From Buxus sempervirens (Eukaryota > Streptophyta > Magnoliopsida > Buxales > Buxaceae): a stretch of 64,000 bases of DNA. The stretch covers positions 17,168,858 through 17,232,857 of the forward strand of contig OX387190.1 in NCBI GenBank assembly GCA_947561395.2. Direction: 5' to 3'. Position numbers and translations under genes: made by a program. The notes under the pieces were generated by a model. It ran no database searches and was not told the DNA's origin. It was given only the letters and a program-made list of their open reading frames with translations. Positions 54,861 through 64,000 of the stretch are shown here, piece after piece (within the stretch, counting starts at the first letter, position 1; the number at the start of each line of letters is the position of its first letter).

Positions 54861-56192
54861 GTCATAATAGATCTAAGCCAACAAGTGGCCATGATGCATG
54901 CCACAGGGATTCGAATGCCAGAAATCTAGTAGGGGCAACCACCTCAGCCAGTACCCATGGCAACACATCCACCACCACAGGACACTCCATTCCCACACCC
55001 TGCAGTTGTTACCATCCATCCCCCACAACAAGAACCATTTGTGCCTGTCCGACTGGGGCAAGAAGAGCAAAACTGAAATAGGGCACGGGAGGCCCAGCTT
55101 GAGGAAATTTTGGCAGCAATAAAGGAAGACAATGAGGCCCAAATGGCCACAATGAAAAAAGACCTCTTGAAGCAACTCCAGCCCAACCCGGTGCAGGATG
55201 AAACCACTCTAGAGAGCTTGTGTTTCTTCCCAGACATCCAATTGCTAGCAAAATTCCGATGTCCCAAACTGCATAGTTTCGACGGCACTGGCTGTCCCTT
55301 GATACACCTGCGATCGTATGTTGGTTACATGTGCCAATACGTGAAGGATGAGAAAATTATGGTTCAGTTCTTCCAGAGATCTCTAACTGGGGCAGCATAC
55401 TCTTGGTTTCTAAGTCTGGACAAGCATAGGGTTAAGACGTGGAACGACCTTGCCGCCGTGTTCACCCAACAGTACCATTTAAATAGCCAAATGGTTCAAA
55501 CAAGAACAGAATTGCAGAGGTTGTCAAAGAGGAATAGAGAGTCTGTGAGAGACTACGCCAAAAGGTGGATGGAGCTAGCCAACGTGGTACAACCCCCTCT
55601 TCTTGAACAAGAGCAGACTTCTTTGTTCATACCATCACTGGGGCAACCCTACTTCACAATTTTGTTGGGACAGTGCGCTATAAGCTTCACCGACCTAATC
55701 ATGGCGGTAGATAGAATTGAGGATACCATTAAAATGGAGAAGCTCGGAGGCTCCATGACGAGCTTGTTGCATGGAACAATCTCAAGTGGCAAGGAGCAAG
55801 AGAATGACGATGGCACAAGTACGGTTAACCATGTACAACCTTCCGCACCGTTTCTCATCCCTTCCTTAAGAAGCACGAGCTTTCCCCCTACAAGCAATAT
55901 TGCATCTTAACTCAGGAGGCGTCTCATCAAGGAGGAAAGAAAGAACCCGGAGTTCACTCCGCTTCCATATACGCTGGCTGAATTGTTACCAGCGCTCTCG
56001 AGAGAGGAACACCTGCAACTGGCAACGCCAAATCCCAAGGTGTCAAAAATGAAGGGCTATGATCCAAACAAAAGCTGTGAGTACCACATGGGTGCACAAG
56101 GCCATGATACTGATGGATGTTGGGGCCTTCGGCATGCAGTCCAAGACCTCCTTGAAGCTGGGGAACTCAAAATCAATCCTCCACCAAATTGA
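54861..56192 (+). pseudogene. Element 2 gag, nearly full-length
   Basis: Pro/His-rich N-terminus (54930-55060, VPMATHPPPQ...), TGA at about 55074 in the same phase as the core, then open from 55110: KFRCPKLHSFDGTG, MCQYVKDEKIMVQFF, LTGAAYSWFLSLDKHRVKTW, FTQQYHLNSQM, RDYAKRWMELANVV and LGQPYFTILLGQ. A stop at 55908 precedes FTPLPYTLAELLPAL and the knuckle CEYHMGAQGHDTDGCWGLRH. It is clearly homologous to the main Ogre gag but diverged over its whole length, so it belongs to a different subfamily. Confidence 0.88.
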
Positions 56193-56660
56193 AAAAAAAA
56201 GTAGAAAAAAAAATAAGAGGAAAGGAAAAAATAGAAGAAAAGAAAAAAAAAATGAAAAAACCACCACCATCATCATCTTGCATCTTGGTATTTCACATCA
56301 TGAACTCTGCTTTCTAAAATTTGGTTCTCCTGGAAAGAACCCCATCAACAATTAGACATGGACCGCACCTTAGGAACAAGTCTTGATGCAGCTTAGCAAA
56401 TAACCAGCATAGTGGCTTCTCTATAAAGCCTACTGTGGACAATAACAATCAAGGAAGAAACATGGAACAAGTGCTGGGAAGCATTAGGAGAAGAAAATTT
56501 CGAGTTGCGATCCCGAGTAAGGGTTCTCGAAGAAGTGATTAAAAGCATGAAGGGAGAGACACCTCGGAGCAACCAAGAAGTGAGCCTTCCACCCGCCTTA
56601 ACAGATGGTCGAATGCAAGGAGAGAAATGAAAAGCTATAGCAGCAAAGGCTCCCAAACTC
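56193..56660 (+). other. A/G-rich tract and short coding remnant between gag pieces
   Basis: 56193-56270 is almost purely A and G (runs of A8-A9). From about 56455 a short frame reads like EENFELRSRVRVLEEVIKSM, a possible coiled coil of unknown source. Stops surround it. Confidence 0.45.
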
Positions 56661-57092
56661 ATGCAGAAGCTGAATCATTCGAAGGATCTCCCAAGGAGGA
56701 CCCCAGAAGAAATGAAGGCCATGCTTAAAAGGCAGTTCACCCCTTTGAATATCCAACCAGTCCATATCCTAACTGGTTTACTAAAGAAGGGCCTCTTGCA
56801 GCCTAAGCGGCCTAGCCCGCGAGCATCAGCTAGTCATAAATACAATCCAAATGTATTTTATGCTTACCACACAGGATCCCCAGGATACAGCACAGAGCAA
56901 TGTTGGGATCTGCGGCACGACATACATGATTTGATTAATCAAGGGTTCCTAAAGGAACTTGTCAAGCAACCAAGATCTGTTGAAGGCCAAGACATCGCTG
57001 ACAAGTTAGCTTGGATCCTGATATTTGAACTGACTATCTCCCTACTGGAGGAAGGAGATAATGAGGAAGAAAGTGGCAAGAAGAGCACTTAA
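56661..57092 (+). pseudogene. Second gag C-terminal module in element 2
   Basis: RRTPEEMKAMLKRQFTPLNI, LTGLLKKGLLQPKRPSPRAS and YAYHTGSPGYSTEQCWDLRH parallel the end of the main Ogre gag (FTPLPYAPTKLLPTLLKKGY and CEYHSGAPGHHTNWCWDLRH). Here the first knuckle Cys and the second His are replaced (by Y and Y), so metal binding is probably lost. A complete C-terminal module already lies just upstream (to 56192), so element 2 carries gag C-termini in tandem, this one from a different subfamily. No protease, RT or integrase follows. Confidence 0.8.
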
Positions 57093-58959
57093 AGGCTTCC
57101 TCCCATGGCACGCAGCTGAATTCCAAGAACGCCGATTTGCATGGGCCACTCCTCGCATAGTCTGCTGCTTTTTTTTTGTTTATCTTTTCTTTTCATTTCA
57201 ATTCTGAACTTGACAGCATGTTTCTTTTTGCCAACTTATGAAATCTTTTGGGAAATCACTAGAGTGTTGGACCACACCAAGGCATGAAGGTGATCTCAGG
57301 ATAAACCTGAACAATCAAATTTGACAAATGGAATGTGCCAAACAACATGAATTGTGCGGGTCTCAACCTAGCCAAGGGATCCCCCGCACATTTGAAACCT
57401 ACCTTGCCAAACACTGGGGAAAGTTGTAATTGGAGATAGAAGAAAGAAAAGGGCAAGGTGCCAATACCAGTCGAGGGTCACTGACATGATCCAAGATCAA
57501 TGATCCCGATGAAATGATGAGAGGCCATATTTTTTGCTAAGATACTTCAAATAAATTCTGCTAGTCAAACATGTTGAGCTTGATCGTCTCATTTCTAACC
57601 CACTTTATGTCTAGCTACCTCAAATTGGGGCAAAGTCAAAAAGCAAAGAAGAAAAGACAAAATGAATAAAGATGAGAATGGTTCTTAAGCCAGTTAATCG
57701 TGCAAAGACAAGTAAGTGTTACATTCTCTGTGAAGGGATGAAAGGCCATCCTTGGTTTTCTCCAAAAATCATCTAACAAAAGATGAAACCCTAGCAAGAC
57801 ACTTTGAGCCTAACAATTTCTTCCTCAACCCTACCATGTTCTATCCTCGAACTGGGGTATGAAGCTTCATGAAATTGGAGACACAAGAAAGACAAAGGTG
57901 AAGATAGGGTGAAGTGAAATGCACCCTAAAAACAAAGGGGCAAAAAGGGGGGAAACAGGGTGAACCCCAGGAAACGAGAATGAGAAAAAGGAACTAGGAC
58001 AATCCCTTGAAAAAAGGCAAAAACAAGAACTGGGGCAAACCCCCAAAAGAAAAGTCAAAGATTGGGATAAAGAACCCAAAAAAGAAAGAAGAAGAGAAAA
58101 GAACAAAGATGGAAAAGAAGAAAAAAGTACCAAGCAAAGTTGGGCACAAAGTTAAGGAGACAAAAGATGAAGCAAGCCCTAACAAGAAAAATGGACAAAA
58201 CATGGCCCTTGCCCCACTCATCAATTTTGAGCCTCTATACCATTTCTTCTGGACCCTTGAACTCAGCCTATGTTTCATCCTATTACGAAGTCCTTTCTGA
58301 TTACAAAGAATGTAACACTGAATCTCAGACGAACTGGCAATGACGGAACCAAAAGGACAAAAAACTTTAGCTAGACATAATGGTTATCCATAGAATGAAG
58401 CTATATAGGGTTTGAGCCCATTTATCCTTCATTTCTGAACATTGGAACCAAAGCCTACATTTTGTCCTACTGATAAGTCCTTTCTGATCGTTAGATCATG
58501 ATCCGTGGAAATTGACAAGACCCTCAGACTGGGGGAAGACAACGAACCTGAGAGAAGGAACCAATTGAGAAAAAAACCATTCCATAACCCTCAGACAAGG
58601 GTGGGGAAAGAAAAAAACAAGAGAGAAAGGCAAAAGAGCTGGGGAAAGGGCAGTGCCAAAGAAACCCCCTGGACCAAAACAATTCCCCTCATTTCAACTC
58701 GGGACATGCTATTGAAGGCAAAAAATGTTGAGACCCTTGCAGGGAGTGCTGGGAGGAACCACTTCATAAGTCTAAATGAGATTGTTGAATGACTTACACA
58801 AAGATTATTGGTATTGTTGTGGAGGACCCACTTCAAAGAGGAAACTCCAAACTCTTTATGAATTCCCAAGAGATTTTAATCAAAGAGAAATTTCTTGAAT
58901 TTACATGTAATTTTGATAATAAACAGATGAAGTCCAATTGACTGAACTCCACATGAACT
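57093..58959 (+). mobile_element. 3' noncoding region of element 2 (pol missing)
   Basis: Directly after the gag remnant comes sequence of the Ogre 3' noncoding kind: A/G-rich tracts (57880-58130) and 'AGCCTATGTTTCATCCTATT' (58265), which is close to 'AGCCTATGTTTCGTCCTATC' at 48402 of the main Ogre. All of pol, some 5 kb in the main Ogre, is absent. Frames crossing it are low-complexity K/E or their antisense. Confidence 0.65.
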
Positions 58960-59144
58960 TTTGCAGGTACTGACAAAACTTGAAATAGACAAACAAAGCC
59001 ACCACAGCGCATTTCACATGTTGGGTGCGAGACAGAATCATTGCAATGTAGTCACACATTGGACGCAGAAGAAATCCATCACGATGTACTCACACATTGG
59101 ATTCAAGACAAAGATATCCCCAGCACATCTCACGTGTCGGACAA

Positions 59145-60300
59145 AGATTGAAGGAGCAAGGTGTCTCCCAACCCTAAGGAACAAGATGTCTCCCAAAATT
59201 GAAGAATTAAGGGGCAAGGTGCCTCCCAAAAAGCAAGACATAAGGAGCAAGGTGTCTCTCAAGATAGAAGGAGCAAGGTGCCTTCCGACCCTAAGGAGCA
59301 AGATGTCTTCCAAAATTGAATAATTAAGGAGCAAGGCGTCTCCCAACCACAAAAAGCAAGGCGTCTCTCAAGACTAAAAGGGCAAGGCGTCCCTGGAGCA
59401 AGGCGACTCCGAAATTAAGGAGTAAGACGTCTCACAACCACAGAGAGCAAGGCGTCTCTCAAGACTAAAAGGGCAAGGCATCCCCGGAGCAAGGCGACTC
59501 CGAAATTAAGAAGCAAGGCGTCTCCCAACCACAGAGAGCAAGACATCTCTCAAGATTGAAAGGGTAAGGCGTCCCTGGAGCAAGGTGACTCTGAAATTAA
59601 GGAGCAAGACGTCTCCCAACCACAAAGAGCAATGCGTTTCTCAAGACTAAAAGGGCAAGGCGTCCCTGGAGTAAGGCGACTCTGAAACTAATGGAGCAAG
59701 GCGTCTCCCAACCACAGAGAGCAAGGTGTCTCTCAAGACTGAAAGGGCAAGGCGTCCCTGGAGCAAGGCGACTCCTAAAATAATGGAGCAAGGTGTCTCC
59801 CAAGATTGAAGACCTTCGAAGCAAGGCGTCTCCCACATCTGAATAGACACGGAAATGTGTCTCTAAGGAGCAAGGTGTCTCCCATATCTGAGTGACACGG
59901 AAATGTGTCCCTAAGGAACAAGGCATTTCCCACATCTGAATGGACACGAAAATGTGTCCCTAAGGAGCAAGGTGTCTCTCACATCTGAATGACTCAAAAA
60001 TGTGTCCCTAAGGAGCAAAGCGTCTCCCACATTTGTATGACACGGAAATGTGTCCCTAAGGAGCAAGGCGTCTCCCACATCTGAATGACACGAAAATGTG
60101 TCCTTAAGGAGCAAGGCGTCTCCCAAGACTGAAGGACATGGCATCCTTGGAGCAAAGAATCTCCAAACCGTAAAAACGTTGAGGCCAAAGCCTCCTGATT
60201 GAAGAACAATGAGCAAAGACCTGAAAAGGAGCAAATCATCTCCCAAGATTGAAGGACAAGGTGTCCCTAAGGAGCAAGGTGCCTCCGCAAAGTTGAACAA
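59145..60300 (+). repeat. AGCAAGGCGTCTCCCAA repeat array
   Basis: The core (G)GAGCAAGG(C/T)GTCTC(C/T)CA recurs about 35 times. From 59330 to 59790 it is organised in ~90-120-bp higher-order units (ACCACAGAGAGCAAGG, then CTCAAGACTAAAAGGGC, then GTCCCTGGAGCAAGGCGACT). From 59820 to 60120 it changes to ~47-60-bp units (CTCCCACATCTGAATGACAC, then GGAAATGTGTCCCTAAGGAG). Confidence 0.9.
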
Positions 60301-60377
60301 GATGTTCCCATTCCTGAAAATGACAGAGAATCAAGACATGAAGAGGAAGAAAAAATGAAGAACTTCTGGGCAAATAG

Positions 60378-63300
60378 TGTAACACTCCGGAATTTTGAAA
60401 AACTTTAATTAAGATTAATTAAAATTATTAAATAAGAACAATAGAGGATTAAAATTTATTTGGTTTAAATTGGTTCAGTTGGTTATTAGTTTAATGGGTT
60501 ATTGATTAGTGTAGTGGTTTATTTGGAGTTGGTTCAAGTGGTTAGGTTTAGATGAGTTGGTTCAAGTTTAAGTGAACCGGTTCAATGGACCAATGGTTCA
60601 TGTTTCAATGGTTAAAAAAAATAAAATAAAAAACAAAAACAAAAGCCATTCACGTTTTCTGATTTGGGGGTTTTGGTATTGGGGTTGTTAAGGGTTAGAA
60701 AAGAAGAGAGGAGCGGTGGAAATCAGAAGAGAGGAGCCGTGAAGAGGGAAGGGCATCCTTGGTTGCTGCTGGGGTCTAAAACAAGAAAGAATAAAAACAA
60801 GTGAAGGAGGAGAAAAGAGAAGAAGAGAAAGAAGAGGAGAAGAAGAGAGGAAGAAAGAAAGAAGGTGTTCGTTTGGTTGGGGGGGGGGGGGGGTTTAGCA
60901 GCAGAAGAGAAGGAGAAGAGAAAAGAGAAGAAGAAAAGAAAGGAAGAAGAAGAGAAGAGGGTTTGGACGACTGGCTCTGTCTGGATGTGGGATTCTGCTA
61001 AATTTGGTAAGTAGCACGTCTTCCTTTGTTTGATCGATCGATATGGTTTTTCTAATTATTTCTGGTTGTCAATCGATTGCTGTTGATTAATTTCTGTTGG
61101 TTTGATCATTTACTGGTGGTTTCAATGGATTCTGTCTTGGTCTATTGCTGTTGGGGTTACGATAGATTACTGTTGGTTTTAGCTTATTTGATTTTGATTG
61201 CTGTTGGTTTCTATCTGTCGATTGATTAGCATGTTGCTGTAAATTATGGGTTGTTTGCAAAAGGTGTTGGGTCCTTTGCCTTGAGAGACCACACCAGTTG
61301 CTACGCATCTGGGGTTTCCTTGGTTAAGAAACCAGTCGATGAAATTCTGATCTGGCATGAGAGTTCAATTTAGGTTCTGATTTGGGATTTGTAAGGTTTT
61401 ACACTTGAAGTTTTCAAATTTATAAAGAATATCTATTCAATTGGTTCTTTTGAGGCATATGAGCAGAATGGGACGAGTATTCAATATTCTTATGAAGGAA
61501 AAAAAAATAAAAATAAAAATCTTTTAGCATGAAAATTTGATGCTTTGTTCGGTGGAATTTATTGTTATTAGGTTCTTTAGGCATTGTTAGATTACTCCAT
61601 TTAAGAGAAAAAAAAACCTTTGGAATTTCTGGAGATATAAATCCATCATCTACATTTTATTGGTTGGTTTACATGGAACATTTCTTCTTTTAGTTGGAAA
61701 TATATTTGGTGTGAATATTGAGAAGCATTTCCTTGAAGTTACTTTCAATTGGTTACCCAAGGGTGATTTTGTTTCCAACTATAAAAGGGCATTGAAGAAG
61801 AGAACAAGAAGAATTTAAAATCAAGATCAAAGTAGTGCTTTTTGAAGTTTCACCTTGGTGGCACTCTTGGAGTTATTGCTTATTTCCATATGCCAAGTAT
61901 TTGTGTAAGAAAATCTTTTGAGGTTGATCCCATTGAGATTTAGTATAGAAACAATTTGAAACTAACTCATAGCAGTCCTCTATCAGGCTGTCTTAAAATT
62001 ATGAAGATTTCGGTGGATTGCGAGGACTGGAAATCTTGGTGTAAAAATTCAATTTTGTAGTCTAAAATTTAGTTTATGATGTTTTTAGTTGAAAATGAGT
62101 GATGGTAGGTGATTTGGACCTCAAATTAGGAAGTTAAAAATCACCAAAGTGAAGCCATCAGCGAGTTGGGCTTTCGTGGCTGTTTAAAACCACCTATAGT
62201 AAAATAGTCGTAACTCCCTGTAGGAAACTCCGAATTATGAACCGTTTATTGCGTTGGAAACTAGACTTGTAGAGCGTTCCAACAATATATGGCTTGCATC
62301 CTAATTCCTTATAGATTTGATCAGGTTTAGTATTGAATTAACTAATTAAAACTAGACCTGCAGAGTAAACCATGATTACAAATCAACCGTAGATATTTTG
62401 TATTGGTTTTCTCCAAACCTGAAATTGGTTTACTTCTAACTTGTGTTCAAGAAGGGGTTGGTAGAATTAATCTTTACCTTTCTTCATTAATGACTTGATT
62501 TGATAAAATGGTTGGAGTTGTGTGGTCGAAAAATCAAAGCCGAGGTTTCTTGTTAGTTGAGAAAAGCAATGGGCCTATAGCATCCTGGAAGGCAGAATGG
62601 CCTAGGGATTTAATGGTAAGTGAACAGCGAGGTTCACTTGGTTTTAGTTGTATCTGGGCGGGTGATTTTTATGGGTATTGTGTTGTGTATTGTGTTGGGA
62701 TGAGGTAACACAGGCCCGGTGTGGCTCCCCCATCATGTGTTGTGTTGAGATGAGGTAACACAGGCCTGGCATGGCTCCCTCATCATGTGTTGTGTTGGGA
62801 TGAGGTAACACAGGCCCGGCGTAGCTCCCTCATCATGTGTTGTGTTGGGATGAGGTACATAGACCCGGTGTGGTTCCCTCATCAAGTTTGACATGAAATT
62901 GGTACTGAAGTGGTTTTGTATTGAAGATATTCTTTGGATCGTGGTACGAGGCATTGGTTCGAGTTACCGATGCACAAGGTTTGTTTTACGATACAATCCT
63001 ACTAGGATACTTGAACAGTTTTTTATAGTAGATTGTTTCTTAGCATAATGGATTGGGATTTGAATGTTGATAATTGTTATGATTTTACGGATATTGTGCT
63101 TCGGATTACTCTGATTTTATCGGCTCTTTATTTATGGATTGGAATGGTTTAATTTTTATTAAGATAAAATGTTCTACTTATTATCTTTATTTTGACAGAG
63201 TTTGATCGTATGGTGTTGAGCATGCTATCTAATTATTTATAAACTGCATAAATTTTTTTATATCATGCATGTGATACTTACTAAGACATTAGTCTCACCC

Positions 63301-63719
63301 GTGTTTTGGATTTATCGGTTTTGTTTTAGATTCTGCTGGTGAGCCGCATACTGGGGCGGAGTATCAAGGGAGATCTGGAGTATAGGCAGAAGGATCACTA
63401 TTCCGGCTAGTGATAGAAAATACAACCTTTTTTTTTATAATTGTATATTCATTTGGGAAACTGTGTATATTGTATATAGTGAGAGAGAGAGTTGAGAGAT
63501 AGAAAATCTTTGATAGCGTACTCTTGTGGAAAGGTTACTGTGTGATATGCATGAGATTTATAAACTGTGTTTATCAGGTGATTATGTGTGATTGGGGGCT
63601 TAGCCCATTCTTGTATTTGCAGGCGTTATATAGCAGTTTTTATAAAAACATTTTAGGATTAGATTATAATTGCCTTGGTTAATTTCTTAAGTTATCGCAT
63701 CACGATTTGGGATGCTACA
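60378..63719 (+). mobile_element. 5' LTR ('LTR F') of another Ty3-gypsy element
   Basis: TGTAACACTCCGGAATTTTG at 60378 to TTGGGATGCTACA at 63719, followed after two bases by a primer-site-like sequence. It is 3342 bp. It contains A/G-rich and G13 runs (60790-60960), a donor-like GGTAAGTAGC near 61006 (matching AGGTAGGTAGC of the gag-only element), a 50-bp tandem repeat (62695-62883), and ACTAAGACATTAGTCTCACC near 63279, the counterpart of GAGATATTCGTATCTC. The five bases before it are AATAG; the right copy is beyond the window. Confidence 0.82.
62695..62883 (+). repeat. Four 50-bp repeats in LTR F
   Basis: TGAGGTAACACAGGCC begins at 62701, 62751 and 62801, with a shorter fourth copy at 62851. 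Each continues with TGGCTCCC(T/C)CATCATGTG. The antisense open frame here is a product of the repeat. Confidence 0.92.
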
Positions 63720-63721
63720 AA

Positions 63722-63734
63722 TGGTATTGGAGCA
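63722..63734 (+). other. Degenerate primer binding site after LTR F
   Basis: TGGTATTGGAGCA, compared with TGGTATCAGAGCA at 43313. Sequence after it (CCTAGGAATTAGAAGCC) also resembles 43340-43360, supporting an internal region that starts here and leaves the window. Confidence 0.75.
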
Positions 63735-64000
63735 AAATTTTGATCCAACCTAGGAATTAGAAGCCTTAGGGTGGTTTGGGGAATGAGTGTGCACTAGATA
63801 GACCTCCTATTTTCTCTACTTTTGGAAGTTTGTTTTGGATGTATGCATAACTGAATGTTTCCGTGTTAGTTTTGTTTCGAATGGGATGGTTAACCTCTGA
63901 AATTATAGTTGATATTATTTGCTTATGCTCAACATTATTTAATTTAAGGATTTGGGTGGATTCGTATTTGTGGAATAATTCATGAATGTTTCCTTGAACG
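63735..64000 (+). mobile_element. Start of internal region of the LTR F element
   Basis: 'GGGGAATGAGTG...CACTAGATAGA' parallels 'GGGGAGTGATACGCTAGATAGA' at 43374 of the gag-only element. No gag start is seen before the window ends. Confidence 0.6.

Noticed and set aside
57867..58300. K/E-rich and F/S-rich frames on opposite strands
   Set aside because: A/G-rich noncoding tract of element 2; no start context, domain or conserved match with the sister element.
59038..60300. Antisense frames up to 129 codons reading ETPCSLGTHFRV repeats
   Set aside because: These are translations of the minisatellite, not genes.

Overview
This window looks like intergenic DNA from a large, repeat-rich flowering-plant genome. 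Nearly every base I can interpret belongs to nested LTR retrotransposons, with one LINE and one hAT-like DNA element. I found no convincing host protein gene, tRNA, rRNA or CRISPR array. The plant assignment rests on the lineages: Tat/Ogre Ty3-gypsy elements with an extra ORF before gag, dual RNase H domains and a TGGCGACTCC-type primer site; a chromovirus-like gag element with a TGGTATCAGAGC primer site; and a plant L1-clade LINE with a terminal RNase H. The species cannot be named from sequence alone.

Layout. 1-41 is the last bases of an LTR. 568-4815 is a plus-strand Ogre-type LTR (split by a hAT-like element at 2404-3164) with primer site and leader. It abuts, tail to tail, a minus-strand Ogre 3' LTR (about 4815-7695), 3' noncoding region (7696-9998) and integrase C-terminus (9999-10525). 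That integrase is broken at 10526 by 'element 2', whose 5' LTR (10526-17015) carries a 4.3 kb solo LTR (11211-15508, duplication GAAAG). Element 2 has a primer site at 17019 and is split in its leader by the 'main Ogre', 17317-53185, which is bounded by the 5-bp duplication CTGGG and typical TG...CA ends.

The main Ogre keeps, in order, 5' LTR, ORF1, gag, protease plus G-patch, RT, RNase H, a second RNase H, integrase C-terminus, polypurine tract and 3' LTR (50139-53185). Removing its passengers leaves about 19.9 kb. The passengers are a LINE (18430-25196) in the 5' LTR, a 1.06 kb fold-back element (23598-24656, duplication CGATT) inside that LINE, a 2.4 kb solo LTR (25556-27958, duplication CTAGA), and a gag-only LTR element (40246-47070) in the second RNase H.

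After 53190 element 2 resumes with leader, two gag pieces and 3' noncoding DNA but no pol, then a long minisatellite. A 3.3 kb LTR of another gypsy element (60378-63719) with its primer site closes the window.

All coding regions are broken by stops or frameshifts, several of them apparent C-to-T changes, except the protease/G-patch segment and the second RNase H-integrase segment. The most unusual features are the fold-back LTR palindrome, two independent gag-only elements, family-specific palindrome cassettes placed both before the TATA box and again about 1 kb downstream in the Ogre LTRs, 147-150-bp repeats in their U3, and an in-frame loss of the integrase core.
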